Assembly (NCBI GenBank): GCA_023333565.1
Contig: JAJKFH010000227.1
Coordinates: 682,001 to 746,000, forward strand
From: Puffinus mauretanicus
Lineage: Eukaryota; Chordata; Aves; Procellariiformes; Procellariidae
Length of the DNA stretch: 64,000 nucleotides
Reading direction: 5' to 3'
How positions within the stretch are numbered: position 1 is the stretch's first letter; each line of letters opens with the position of its first letter. The notes below the pieces were generated by a model that was not told the DNA's origin, ran no database searches, and saw only the letters and a program-made list of their open reading frames with translations. A program made the translations under genes and the position numbers. Shown piece after piece: positions 1 through 12,110 of this stretch.

Positions 1-1680
1 CATATAAGTCTTGCACTGTATTCCCTGCTCTCCAGTCCTCTAATCGCTCTCGTACATCTTTTTGAGCCCACCCTAATTTTGCAACAATCTTCCAGTGCTG
101 CAGGCACCAGAACCAAAACTGCTAATCCAGAGTCAATAGCAGGAAAATATTATTCCTATTGTTTAGGTCTCGTCCTTCAGATTATTTCACCCTCCTTCAG
201 TCTGATATTTGCAACTTTGATCACCGATGATCTGTTTTTCCAGGTCTTTGATAGAAATATTGGAGGGCTCTAAATTCCTCCTGATCCTGTGTTGTTTCAG
301 AGAAAAGGTGGTTTATGGCCAGTGTTTGGAAATACCTGCCAGGGCAGAACTGGTGACCGGAGGCTGGGAATAAACCTCACGTGTGATCTCGGGGGTGGCC
401 ATGCAGAATATGAATTAGCAGAGAATTGTGCTTTGACAGCGTCCAGTTTCAGGCACAAATAATAGAACAGATCTGGGATTTTTTGGAGGCAGACTCCATC
501 CCACAGTTACTATTGAAAATATGGGTTGAGAGGGAGTGATTGCATTCAGGTTTTTCCTAGTCATCTTTACTGACCTCCAGGGTTCCTCAGCTGAACTCCG
601 AACTTTTCCCCTTACTTTGTCTCTGGGTATGTCTAAGGCAGATATCGTAATTAAAATTATTTAATAAGTCTCCATGGGAAAGAATTGAAAAATATTTTAA
701 AGAAAGAAATTTTGACTGTTGTCACAATCTGTAAAAATAATAAATCCGAGCTATGCTCGGAGCCAGACTGTGAATCCTGGGACAGCTTTGAAAAAGACCT
801 TGTAACCCATACCTGGAGACATCCTTAACCAGACTATTTTGAGAATGGGGGAATCCTGTTTCCCACTGGGATGGTTTATGCATACAATGGTTTTATTAGA
901 TCAAATGCGCAAAAAATATTTTTTTGACCATGAGGTTTTGAAAAAAAGGGGTTCAGAGCAATAGGTGACGAGAGAAAAGGGGCAGGGAAGTCATGAGGTA
1001 CAAAGATATTTGGCTAAAAATGTTATATTGTTCCCAAACGGAAATCTCATTCATTGAGCCAACTGTTCATTGCAATTTTGGCTTCTTGGTTTCTGAATCA
1101 TCTGTGAAGCAACTGCAGTAATTGTTTTGGGGTTTGGTTTTGGTTTTTTTTCGTGTATCCATTATTTGCCAGTATTATTTTGGTCACATTTCAGTCTGTA
1201 GCTGACATTTCAAATAATAGAATAGTAAACTGTGACCTTCCAGGATGAATGCTCCCTCCAACAAGGATACCTGTTGAACGTTTGGAACTGCATGGGTTTG
1301 CTGTTAAATGCTCTCTTATATCCAAAATTATACTTGGTCCGAGCATTTTCTTTATTTAAAATCCAACAATAGCAAAAAAAGTTGAACTTGCAGTATCTTC
1401 AATTCAAAAGTATTCAAACGTATTTCAAAGTATTCACATATTTCAAAGCTGGAGTGTTTTCAGCTTTTGAGGAATGGGATGATGTGATAGCTTACCCCTT
1501 GTTTTACGCTTCAACATTGAAAACATCATCAAAATTAGGAAATATTTTTTTTCAAACCTATTTTGTGGTTCAAACAGCCTATCAGTTCATGGGAAAACAA
1601 CCTCACGGAAGGGTTTTTGAGCAGTTTCTTGTTCACTGAATGGAAACGACTGAGGAAAAAGCAGAAGAAAATTGTTTATT

Positions 1681-1724
1681 GATATTGGGAACAGGGCAGA
1701 CTGATACTGGGAACAGGGCAGGAG
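1681..1724. repeat. 22-bp direct tandem duplication, two copies
   Basis: Two adjacent 22-bp copies share the core tgggaacagggcag and differ mainly at one internal base and at the last bases. It looks like a simple local duplication in intron 1 of WFDC1, with no sign of function. Confidence 0.75.
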
Positions 1725-2530
1725 GCTGTCGTTTGTGGAAATACTAGGAATTCTCTGTCTCTCACACACAGACACACACACATTATTTAACCAGTTATAG
1801 ATATAACCAGGATATGGACTTTCTTTAACGTACACCTTGTAACAGAAATTAAAACTTTTAATCATCCTGACTTTTCTCTGTACTTCTACATTGGCTGACG
1901 CTCAGTCACTGTGCAACCAGGCAGCAGAGAAACTTCGCTGCTCTCCGTTTCCCCCCGGTTATGGCTCAAAGAAGGGAGGTCAGCTTTGGTGTAAAAACCA
2001 CCACCTATCAATACGATTCCACGCTACGTACAATATGGAAGTAAAATTTCTCACATCAGTACCACAAACAGCATGCATCGTTACTTCTTTTGGTGTCCCT
2101 TGGGATTGCCTTCATTCTCTACATTGCAAATTATCCCAAGGGAGTGAAGATGATATCGTTTTCACCATTGCTGATAATTGATTGCTGCTGGGTCACACAT
2201 AGCAGCAGAGGCCGTGCGGGCCAGCGGTCAGTCCGGAGGGCAATGGACCTCCTGGGGCCTCTCCGAGGACATTTTTTTGGACAGTACGTGTGGGGACATG
2301 CTGTTTCGCAAAGGCACATATGCTCCACAGAAGCCGTTGGGAGGTTTCAACAATGAGGATGTAGCAGCATGTAAAGAGGGATATTAGTCTCACCTCAAAT
2401 TTCTCCATAGCCTGATGGTGAAATTTCCTAGAGACCCCCTCGGGGACAGTTGCGTCATGATGTTTCTTGGAAAAACAACCCCGGTTGTTCGTCACTGATT
2501 TTGTAACACAACAGTGATTGGGCCAACTAT

Positions 2531-2586
2531 ACATAGTTGTATATATACATTTATATATACATAGTTGTATATATACATTTATATAT
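2531..2586. repeat. AT-rich 28-bp tandem repeat, two perfect copies
   Basis: The unit acatagttgtatatatacat followed by ttatatat occurs twice without mismatch, with a partial third copy (acat) after it. Each unit is rich in TATA steps and partly self-complementary, so it could be length-polymorphic. It sits in the inferred intron 1 of WFDC1. Confidence 0.85.
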
Positions 2587-3650
2587 ACATGTAAACTCAA
2601 CAGCCTGCCAGCGAGCGCATGGCAGTGCTCACTTCATACCTCTGGCTAGACGCGGAGCTCTTTTAAAAGTGCAGAATCCATCTTTTGATTTGATTAGAGC
2701 TTATTAATGTTTGTTAATAAATCTGAGAACTGATTGCGCTTTCCGAGTACTTTAGGCTGCGCTGGGGAGCTGAGCTCAAGCCCAGAGATGAGTAGTTTAG
2801 CCATAGGTGAGAAAGGAGTGGGCTTGGGTGATTCACCTCGCTGTTGGAGGGAGTTGGCTTCTTGCTAAAATGCTGCCAGCGTGGATAATATCTGAATGCT
2901 GTCTCTTATAAATGTTTCTGGTAAAATCCTGTGCGTGTTAATCCATTTTAAATCTCCCTTGTCCTTTCGGTGTGCAATCAGCAGCTGGACTCCTCTCTGC
3001 TATAGTCAAACACAGCCTCATTTTCTTTGGGATTAAACTGACATCACCCAAACAGATCTCACCCAAATCATCTCATGTTTTAGAAATGGCCTCTAATTTA
3101 ACAACCCAAGACCCCACAGTGGATAAGCTTGAAAGACTCCCCTATAAATTGTGGTCCAGGGAAAGGTGATGAAGGTAGAAGGAGCCTACTGAGGGGACAG
3201 GTGCTACCTGGGACATTAGTTCCAGGTCCCATTTGGGGACGTAACCTCCAAACAATACAGTGTCATCATTTCCACTGCTTTACTATCAAGGTGTTTTGGC
3301 ATGCTCGTCATGAGGATGCCTGGAGTCTTTCTCTCCGTTTCCTAGACAAGTATAAAAGACTTTAAAGGATTTTTTTTTTACCTCCTCATTGTCATTACAA
3401 TAACCTTAATTATAAAATGAGTTCCACACGATAATTTGGTGGTTTGGTGTTTCCAAAGCAGTGTGCTAAGGTGATCATACAGCGCTCTCTTCAGTGTGCT
3501 GAAGACAGGGCTGGGGGAGCTGAACGGTTAATTCTCCTCTCTAATGAATACTTGAAAACCACTTTGAAAACCCCTCCTCTGTTTCAACTGATGGGATGTT
3601 TGGTATTCACCTTATGCCAAACCTTTGTTTCCTTTTCTTTTCTTTGCAAG

Positions 3651-3846
3651 GATTATGAGTACCCTCTTCATTCTCACAGTTCCCACTACCAGAAGAACGA
3701 CCGCTGCCCCCCACCGCCCCAGACTTTGCCTGACCGAGCCTGCGAGGTGCCCAGCTGCCGGTCGGATTCAGAGTGTGAAAGGCACAAGCGCTGCTGCTAC
3801 AACGGGTGCATCTACGCCTGCCTGGAGTCTGTACAGCCACCGCCAG
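3651..3846 (+). CDS. WFDC1: WFDC1 exon with the WAP domain
   Basis: The acceptor is ttgcaag and the donor CAG|gtagag. The 196-nt exon begins in phase 0 with DYEYPLHSH and carries the whole eight-cysteine WAP core from DRCPPPPQTLP to YACLESV. It ends one base into a Val codon. The donor deviates from consensus at +4/+5 but phase and homology require it. Confidence 0.92.
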
Positions 3847-6800
3847 GTAGAGTGGACCCAGCGATCAAATTATGGTAGAGAAGCATGCAGAAATCATGGT
3901 AGTCCTCCCCACGTGCATCGGGTCTCGGGTGGGAGGCATGGTGTAAGTGTGAATTGAGGATAAAGCTTCAGTTCCACACTTCTGATTTCTGGGATGATTG
4001 CTGAATCAAGAAATTATCCAAGGTCAGCTTGTGTTGCAAAATTTCCACCAGCACAAATGGTAGAAATCATTTCAGGCTAGTTCTTTTCCTGTAATTATAT
4101 ATTCGGGAAAAGTAATCCCAATCGGAATTAGTGCTCACAGAAGCCAGGCATCTCATCTGATCCATGCCATGGGAATGGAGGATGGGAAACAACAGCTGCT
4201 TTGGCCTTTATGACACCAGGCTCTTGCGGTCCTGGATAACATCCGTGGCTCTCTTGCCACTGGGACAGCAATAGCATAAATATAAGTATCTTGCTGAAAA
4301 CGCAAATCCATCCTTCAGGAGCCTGGCAGCCTCGTCACGGGCTGTTAGAGGGAGTCTGTGACTTTTCCATAACTTGTGCCCTATGGCTACTCCACCTGGA
4401 CTCTGTGGTTTCTTGTTCCTGGCTTTTACAGTTTTAGACTGGCTGGTTCAGCCCAAACCCCGCTGGCTGGGAGGAAATGGGTGGCTTTTGGATGGCCCAG
4501 AGGAAGTCTTACAAGGTACAGTACATTTCACTGTCTTCTCTGTGAGATCGGTAATTATACAAAAGGCACTAAATAATATATTCATCACACAGAGGGCTTG
4601 CCAGGGTTCTTGGGGTGCTGGGGCTACTGGTATTTGTCTGGCGATTCCGTAGGAATAACGTTGTGTTGTGCAGGGGGCTGGTGTCTGGTGCAGTAAATCA
4701 GTTGCTTTTTATGGATCTGGCTTATCCAGCAGAGCACTAGGAATACTCCAGGGAACTGGATTTGTCTCCATTCTTGAAATAAGTAGAAATATATAATTTT
4801 TTAGAAAAAGGCTTTGTCGGCACACACAGATTTTCTGCCAGATGCCTGATAGACTGTGGATTAGGAGGTCTCTTAGTCCGGAGTGGCCTCACCGCACAGA
4901 TGCCTTGGGCTGGGGCTCTGGCTCTCGGCTCTGAAGGCTGCTTTGAACGAGAGCCCTGGCAAACTGCTGCAAAGTTGCGTCAAGCTGACATGGAGCTGGG
5001 AGCATCTAGGCTTGGGGACTGCTAATGAGACTGGGCTTCTCAGATTAATTCCACAGAGAAAGGTCCTTTAATTAATTTTTTCCAATACCTCAAAGTGAAA
5101 CAAGGAGGGAGTTGGGAGGTGGGAAGAGAAGTTTTCTTCCGCGAGACATCCCCAGATGTGTGTATGCCTGAAGTTCTTAATTCCTTCATGGAAAGGCTAT
5201 TCCAGCTTTTGATCAGCTTTAGTCAGACACAAGTAGCGCCAATAAATTACCCTCTTTGGTCTTACACAGATGGTATCAGACTTGCCAAATTCTCATCTAT
5301 TATGGAAACTCCTAGTTCTTCAAGAGAAAATTCGCCCTCCAGCTCATTGGAGTTGCACTGTGAGAAATAAGATAAAATAGGTTCCTCCTCATCCATCCCT
5401 GTCATGCTAATATTATTTGTTCTTATCTTAACACCTTCATCTCAGCTTGAGGGAGTAATTAGTGAAGTAAGAACCATCAGTCATGGCATGAGGATTACAG
5501 CAGAGTCCTTGAAATTAAAATCCTGGCAAATGAACAGGTGGAGAGTCCCTGCATAGTCTGTGCTTTTAATGGACACAAACACTGCCTGGGAGTCCTGCTT
5601 TACTTTCTTATTCTGCTCTGCACTTGTTGAAAATCCAGGGTCAAGGCAGTTAAAGCCTCCATTTGTAACAGAGGGTGGTACTGCCTTACTCCATAGTGAG
5701 TCACATCTGAGGTTTAAATTCATCGGTAAATTAATGGGTGTGGAGCAAAGAACAAAGCAGCAAACTGCCAGCTTCCTGGTCACGTTTCCCTGATTCCTCA
5801 CCCAGCCCAAAACACTGGCTGGAACAGACTTATGGCTGCTTGGAGGAAAAAGACGCGTGGAGGCACCACCCATCAGTGTGAGCATGGTGGTCGGTGGTGG
5901 TCGGTCTTCACCGCTCTCCAGCCTTCGCACAGACCCTGCGCAACAGGCTGTGGGGACGGTGTCGTTACAGGTAATCGGGCTGACCTGCACTCCCCATATC
6001 GGGCTAGACACGTAGTTTTTGTGTAAGGTGTGAACTAGATCACCTGCTCTGCCTGGCTTCTTTGGAGGTGTTAGCTCCTTGATACCCTTGCATGGGAAGT
6101 AGTCTGAGATCCTGTCTGGGAGGAGATACAGAAGAAGGTGGCCGTGTTGTCATATTTTGGTTACCTGTGGGTGTTAAAGCCATGATTTATGACCTGCAGG
6201 CTTCTTTTGCAGCTGAGGCCTGCAGTACCACTGAGGATGGAGATGAGCCTCTGCATTGCCCCACAGGCTATGAATGCCATATCATCAACCCGGGTAACAC
6301 GGCTGAAGGAATCCCTAACAGGGGCCAGTGCATCAAGCTCCGTGGAAATCCAGGTCCGTTGACTGGAAATCTCCCTTCCTTTCTTGTTCTGTCGTGCAAA
6401 CACCAGTAAGGAACGGTGCGCTCTCACTGGCTTTGAAGGAGATCTGGTGGTACATCTGCTCTCATGGGCTTCCTGGGTTTTCCGGGCAGCCCGAGGCCCC
6501 GAGGCAGTGTGTGACAGCTGGGCTGGGAGACAGTCCCCACTCTGCAGCAATCTCAAGTCTCTAACGCCCGTGATGTTGGCTGAGCTATGTGAAATACCCA
6601 AAGCAGGGGATACACTTCTTCTTTGCTCTGTATGCCAGTGTCCTCTGGGATTGTGTCAGCAGAGCAGGTAGTAACCTGCATGTGCCATTATTACACAGCA
6701 CAAAAAATAGAAATATTTCTGTATTACTACACACTTAACTAAGAAATATGAGTTTCAAATTCCAGTTTTGACTTCTGACTTTGCTTTGTGCATCCAAAAC

Positions 6801-8500
6801 ATTGTTCCCTTTATTCTGCTGACACATTTGCCCAATAAAGGAACTTATATAGGCCAAGCTATTTTCCAGGAAAGCTCATAACATGTCTAGGTATGTGTAA
6901 CTTCATTGAACAGTAGGATATGTATGTCTGCAATGGGCTACAAATCATCTCAGCGTAGAGACATGAGACGACAGTTTTGCCATTTGGTCACTGTAAAAGT
7001 CAGTGGAAGCATCAAACCAGATCTCTGAACTGCTTCCATAAAAGACTATGATTTTTTCCAGGGCTTTTTGATCATCTCTTTTATTCTTTTGTAACCTTTT
7101 CTTTTATAACAGCTGTAGTAACAAATGTAATGTATAGCTGTATGGCTCTTACACGCGAAGTATTTGTAAGAGCTTAAATAATTATATAAATGTAATCAGA
7201 AAAACCTAGCTGGAACTTGAATTATGTAAAACACTAATAGATGGTCTGAAATTTTACCCGAATTTTCTTTCATTTGAGAAAGTCTGTGATTCCTTGACTG
7301 ATAGCTACTGAAAAGAACATAGCATGCTAGTGGCCAGCAGTTAACCGCTCTCATGGAAAGTGAGTTGTGCCCACATAGTTCAATAATCTAAACAGTTTTA
7401 TAAGAGGTTTATAGCAGCCTACACTACTTCAGCTACAGACATCTTTTATTTTCCTCTTTGTGAGGTTATTATTTCCATATCTATAATTTCTCTATGCTGT
7501 ACACAGAGGGCCGGAGTTTAACACAAAGAATGAAGGCTGACTGGATATGTTCTCATTATGTGCCTTCTTTTTCAGATGGACGCAACCTGAGGCATAAGTA
7601 CTACAAGGAATATTTTGGTAAGCCACTGGCATGAAGCAGTTGCTATTATTAAGCATTGCTTACAGGGAATTTGCTGCTTATGAAATGAAGGTTTGTACAT
7701 AGCAAAAAGAGATTCTTTAGCCTCAACTCTCTATGCCATGGTCAAAAGATCTTATTTTAAGATCTGCAGTGCGCTGGCTGTGGACTCTTGAGAAGCAGTA
7801 TCTCCAGCTGTGACACAATGTGTTAAATGGTGTAGCCTTCTGCCAGGGGTTCCCACCCAAGGGGGGAGAAACACCCAATCCAATGACCTTTTGTTATTTT
7901 TAGGTATATTTTTGGAGCTTTGCTCATGGCCCAGGATTCCTTGCAGATGAACACAGAACTCTGTCAAAAGCAGGGTCTTTTGCCAAGAGCTTGTATTGTG
8001 GTATGTGATCAGAGATGACTGGAGCCCTTGTTGTTGTCTGCAACCACAAGAGATGCCAGGTCCCTTGCACAAACTGATAGATATGTGTCTCAAAGAAAGC
8101 AGGAGGACCTTCCAGAAGATCTCTTTTTTCTCATGGCTTCAAGGCTCCTGGTTTCTGCTAACTCTTGGATCTAGAGGGGGACATCAGATCAGATTGGAAG
8201 TGGTATTTAGATATAATTAGACAACATCTTTGGTATGATAATATTTAGGAACAGCCAGATTTGGCCAGTTTAGGTGATAAAACATGAAGGATTTCCTTTC
8301 CTCTGTCCAGCGGGCTATCGCAGCTCTTCCACAGAACTGCTAAATAATGAGACCAGTAAAACTGTACTGCGCAGAGAATCTTGATAAAACATTTGCTACA
8401 GACTAACTTAAAATCTAACTTTGCTGATATTTGTTTTACAGGGAGCAATTCCAACAATGTGGTCGGCTATGTGAAAAACCAGCAGAAACATTTAGGCTAA
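3651..8500 (+). CDS. WFDC1: WFDC1 (WAP four-disulfide core domain 1, ps20), 3' five coding exons; 5' end outside window
   Basis: WFDC1 is a secreted WAP-family protein known in mammals as the growth-inhibitory stromal protein ps20. Five exons (3651-3846, 4432-4515, 6213-6353, 7576-7617, 8442-8500) join in frame to 173 codons plus a TAA stop; human WFDC1 is about 220 aa, so the signal peptide and mature N-terminus are missing on the left. The WAP core in the first exon shows all eight cysteines, including SECERHKRCC and NGC..YAC. Downstream come the conserved DWLVQPKPRWLGGNGWLLDG block, a second Cys pair region (EACSTTEDG, IPNRGQC), DGRNLRHKYYKEY and a QQKHLG C-terminus matching human QQKHFQ. 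All four internal junctions are phase 1 with GT-AG boundaries. No frameshift or stop interrupts it. Identification is from remembered human sequence. Confidence 0.93.
4432..4515 (+). CDS. WFDC1: WFDC1 exon, DWLVQPKPRWLGG block
   Basis: This 84-nt exon lies between ttttacag and CAAG|gtacag. It encodes a block nearly identical to human WFDC1 (DWLVQPKPRWLGGNGWLLDG, then PEEVLQ) and preserves phase 1 at both ends. Confidence 0.94.
6213..6353 (+). CDS. WFDC1: WFDC1 exon, AEACSTTEDG to IPNRGQC
   Basis: This 141-nt exon lies between cttttgcag and CCAG|gtccgt. It encodes the C-terminal cysteine segment, including TGYECHI and EGIPNRGQCIK, matching human WFDC1. Both ends are phase 1. Confidence 0.93.
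7576..7617 (+). CDS. WFDC1: WFDC1 42-nt exon
   Basis: A short exon between ctttttcag and TTTG|gtaagc encodes DGRNLRHKYYKEYF, matching human DGRILRHKLYKEY. Its length is a multiple of three, so skipping it would keep the frame. Confidence 0.92.
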
Positions 8501-8516
8501 TCGAAGGTGTGCCTGG
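8442..8516 (+). CDS. WFDC1: WFDC1 last coding exon and start of spliced 3' UTR
   Basis: The acceptor ttgttttacag opens GSNSNNVVGYVKNQQKHLG followed by TAA at 8498-8500. Sixteen bases after the stop there is a strong donor, GG|gtaagtgt, at 8517, suggesting a final noncoding exon downstream. I recall human WFDC1 having such an exon, but the bird exon is not pinned down. Confidence 0.88.
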
Positions 8517-11500
8517 GTAAGTGTCCTGTGAATAAAGGGAAAGCTGGGTGAAAATAGTCATTGCTTAGTATGCAATTATTTAAAGAAATGGTTGTTTGAG
8601 GGTGAAACTACCTCTCATCAAAACGCCAGTATAAGGACAGCACCTTAAATCTATGTACAGGTGCATACCTCAGGCTCCATGAAACACCTATGCCAACAAA
8701 TGGATGGTGCTGTAAAAGTATCCCAAGAACCTGTGGCATTGGAGATTGAGCTCTGCAAACTGTCCATGGAGAAGTTAATGTCTTTCCCAAACCTTACTCC
8801 CCCACACACACTTTTTATTCTAATTTCACAAGATGCGCCTGATTTCTTTGAAGAACCTTTGCCTTGTGGGTGTTTAGAGGATGGAGTGGTTTTCAGATGA
8901 AAAATAAATGCTGCAAAACTTTGTGTGCTTTAAGGCTTTAAACTTTCTCTTTCAGGAGCTTCTTCTAATGCAGGTATAACTGCTCCTGCAAGACAAATTA
9001 AAAAGCTCTTTATTCTGGACTGATTGCAGTAAGGGCCAGTCTTGCAAATACTTAGGCATATGGGCGATTTTGTGGGGTAACTTTATGTGTGTGAACAGTT
9101 GCACTGGACAGTGTGACCCGCTCATGTGGGTGAACGTACTTGTACCTGGCCAGAGCGAAGCCGACTGAAAAAGCTCCAATCATTTTATCAGGCTTTGAAT
9201 TAGGCAGGAATGAAAATATTTATTAACCACAGGTTCTGTCCTAAGATGGTTTTCTCAACACTTTCAGCTTCACTTTAAAACTAACCTGAGCTTAACTGGC
9301 AGTTACGAAAACAAAGCAGTTCAGTGTGTCTTTTGTGTACCTACGTCAGGCGGACTGTTAAGATTACACAGCTACGTAAGGACAAGTTCTGTGCAAACAT
9401 CCCAGGAAGGATAAATATTGTAATTCCTTTTTTTTGTTTGATTTTCACCCAGCTGGAGCACTCTGTTTAGCAGCTGTCAAGGAATGCTTTCCCAACAGTT
9501 TTGGAAGAATTCTGGTCCCAAAGCTCCACAGCATGTCTCCAGCATTACCCTGATCCCTGCCCGCCAGTGATAAAAAGACTTCGTTATTCAAGGAACAGGA
9601 TGAGTCTCAATTTTAAGCCTATCAGCGGGGGAGAAATGTGATCCCTGAAAGAAACCACACCGTTTATCAGCTGCCCTTCTACCCATGAAATGTAAATACC
9701 TCTGCGTGGATCCCTGTAAGGCTGCTGGAACAGAGCCTGCCCTTTATGTGCGTATTATGTGACCAATTCAGATTTCACGACCATGAACATAACTCAGTAT
9801 TATAAAAATGAAGTGACGTCAGAACTGTACCTAAATATCATATCTAAGTTGCATTAAAATAGGCAAGAATGTAAGACTTAAGGTGCTCTCTAGATCAAAT
9901 CCAGTGCCTGCCCATCTTGAACAACTATTTTAAATAAGCCTTTTCATAAGCATGAAGTTCAAAGAAACCTGCAGGTTTCTTCTTTTCCTATTTATACTTA
10001 GGGTTCACCAGGTTTGACACCCAGTTTACAAGCCTAAACCTGAAATCTTAAGAATTTGAGGAACTCTAAGGTAGGAGCAAAACAGGTTTTTAAATGGTTT
10101 TTTTAAGTTACTTTCCTTTAGCTTCTCAGTCTGGCGAGCTGCAGATCAAGAGCTAATGTTGGAATAGATTTCTTTCTACAATACCTAAGCCAGTCTTTTA
10201 AAGTTGTTTTTAGCCAGCACAGTTAATACTCACAAAATGTACATCTGCATTTTTGTACCTGCAAAACCTCAGCGAGAGGGCTGAAGTCTGGATTATTTGT
10301 TGCACATATTAGAAAAGAAAAAGCAGGATAAATCTGTGTGATCAAAAAGATTGTCTGGCAGATGGGCAACTGCTTTTTAGAAGTCCTGTACCTTTATGTT
10401 GACTTTCATAAATCCTTAAGGTCAAGTTATTTGTATTTGGGCCTTACAGCTTCTTTTGGCTGTTTAGCATTATAAAATGGAAAACACATTTTCTATTAAT
10501 GTTTTCCTTTTCTGTGGCAGTCCTAAAGCGACAGTTGCATTTCATTTTGACAAATCTGCCAGAATTGCTAGGCAAAAGAAGCCATGTTTGCTCCCTAGCT
10601 TAGTACATGTCCCCATCTGCATGCATAAAATTAGCATTTTAATATGCAGAGTAGTAGCGGTGTATGTAGATACCCAATTCACAAATACAAGTGCCTGCTT
10701 CCACCCACAAACTACGGGATTTTTTGCCACTCACCAAATGTTTTAAGCCAAAGCTAAGATGCCTATAAAACACTTGATACTTTGCATATGACATTTGCAG
10801 CTGGAGAGATGAAAGATGCCAAACTACTCTTCTGTTTCCTATCATAAACAGGCACACTCCTCGATGCTTTACAGAGCAAAGGAGCCGATGGAGGGCTCCA
10901 CATTTTCCTAAATATCTTCATTTGTTGAACTCCATTCACTTCTTTGTGCCTTTGTTCCAAGTTCTAGGTATTAACTGCAACACCATATTGAGACAGATCT
11001 ATTTCTAGAATTTTATCATATACAACTCCTATCTTAACTCCTGCTGAGAGACAGGAGTCCATCTGTATTTTGTAGTTCCAATCTCAGTTTAGGCCAGAAA
11101 CTTGCTGCTTTGCCACTGACATTACTTGACAACTTAAAGCAACACAGCTCATAATGAAAATCTTCGTGCAGTCTTGCTCCTAAGTGCTACTCAGTGAAAT
11201 GGGTTGATTTTTTTCAGCATTGCTTTTTGCAGAAAAATCAAATTCTGATTAAATGAGCAAAGCCCTTCAATGGTTACTGCTAAGTCCCAAAGAGTAAATG
11301 CCAAATTGTTCTATTTTAAAATAAAAAATTCAGTGCCTAGAAACATCAGAGGATCCAGTTGAAAAACATGTCTTGAGCATTAATAGATTTGCAAGATTAA
11401 AACTTCAGATCTCAACCTAATCTTGCAAAGCGTCCAAAAATATGCTTAATTTGAGTGGACACATTCACTTCAGTGGCTGCATTTTTGTACAAAATCACAT

Positions 11501-12110
11501 ACCTGACCACCTTGCTGGATGGGATGGTAAAGATATTTTCTACCTGCAGAAGTAATTTTTAAAAAAGAAAATTGACAAATTGATGATTTGTTGATGAATT
11601 TCTGTTTACTGGGTGTTATCAAAGACATCACCCTTCCTTATGGTGCTAAAATGCTTCAGGTTTTTTTCAAGTTAATACTTTTCGAGTTATTAATTGTCAA
11701 ACTCAGAAACAAAGGCCACAGAAGAGACTTGTCTAAATGCTGTGTTTTCAACACTGACATCCATCACATGTTGAAAGAAAACACAGACCAAATGAGTTGT
11801 CCTCAGCTTGTCTTCTCTCCAAAGACAAATGTCTTAACAATCTTGTGAAGCACAGTAGGAAATCACTAACGTATGTTGTTTTTAATGTTCCCGTGTACAC
11901 TTTAAAGCATGGTTGGTGCTATAATAAACTTTACGTGTATCACTGTGTGCTAGCAATGCTCATGGCCTTCCAGATCCTCGAGCGCTGCCCGTGGAGCTGC
12001 TCTGCCTTGCAGCAGCCGAGGATCTGCGGCAGCCCCAGGCAGACCCGTCCCGGTTTGTCCCCGTGGTGCTTACACATGTATAGGTTCTGCCACTTCGGTG
12101 CTCAATAAAA
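8517..12110 (+). other. WFDC1: WFDC1 3' region: probable last intron and noncoding terminal exon
   Basis: This is AT-rich DNA without coding homology. Plausible acceptors for a noncoding last exon are ctctttcag at 8955 and the pyrimidine-rich gttttgatt-type tract ending cacccag at 9452. Possible poly(A) signals are AATAAA at 11320 and 12104. Which of these are used cannot be decided from sequence. Confidence 0.4.
12104..12109 (+). terminator. Candidate poly(A) signal AATAAA for WFDC1
   Basis: AATAAA is followed about 40 bases later by a GT-rich stretch (gttgtgtgttcttg), the arrangement expected of a cleavage and polyadenylation site. If it is used, the WFDC1 3' UTR would be long; the link to WFDC1 is inference. 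Confidence 0.35.

Larger units (their letters stand above)
1..3650 (+). other. WFDC1: WFDC1 intron 1 (3' part)
   Basis: This stretch precedes the first recognisable WFDC1 exon and ends in a pyrimidine-rich acceptor (ttcttttctttgcaag). No signal-peptide exon with the Leu-rich start expected of WFDC1 is visible, so coding exon 1 should lie left of the window. The stretch holds only short non-homologous reading frames, a 22-bp imperfect tandem duplication at 1681 and a 28-bp AT-rich tandem repeat at 2531. That it is intron is inferred. Confidence 0.65.

Noticed and set aside
1..3650. Search for WFDC1 coding exon 1 (signal peptide)
   Set aside because: No Leu-rich start followed by a phase-0 donor was found; the exon is most likely left of the window.
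6161..6601. 146-codon minus-strand frame opposite a WFDC1 exon
   Set aside because: It is a shadow of the conserved WFDC1 exon at 6213-6353.
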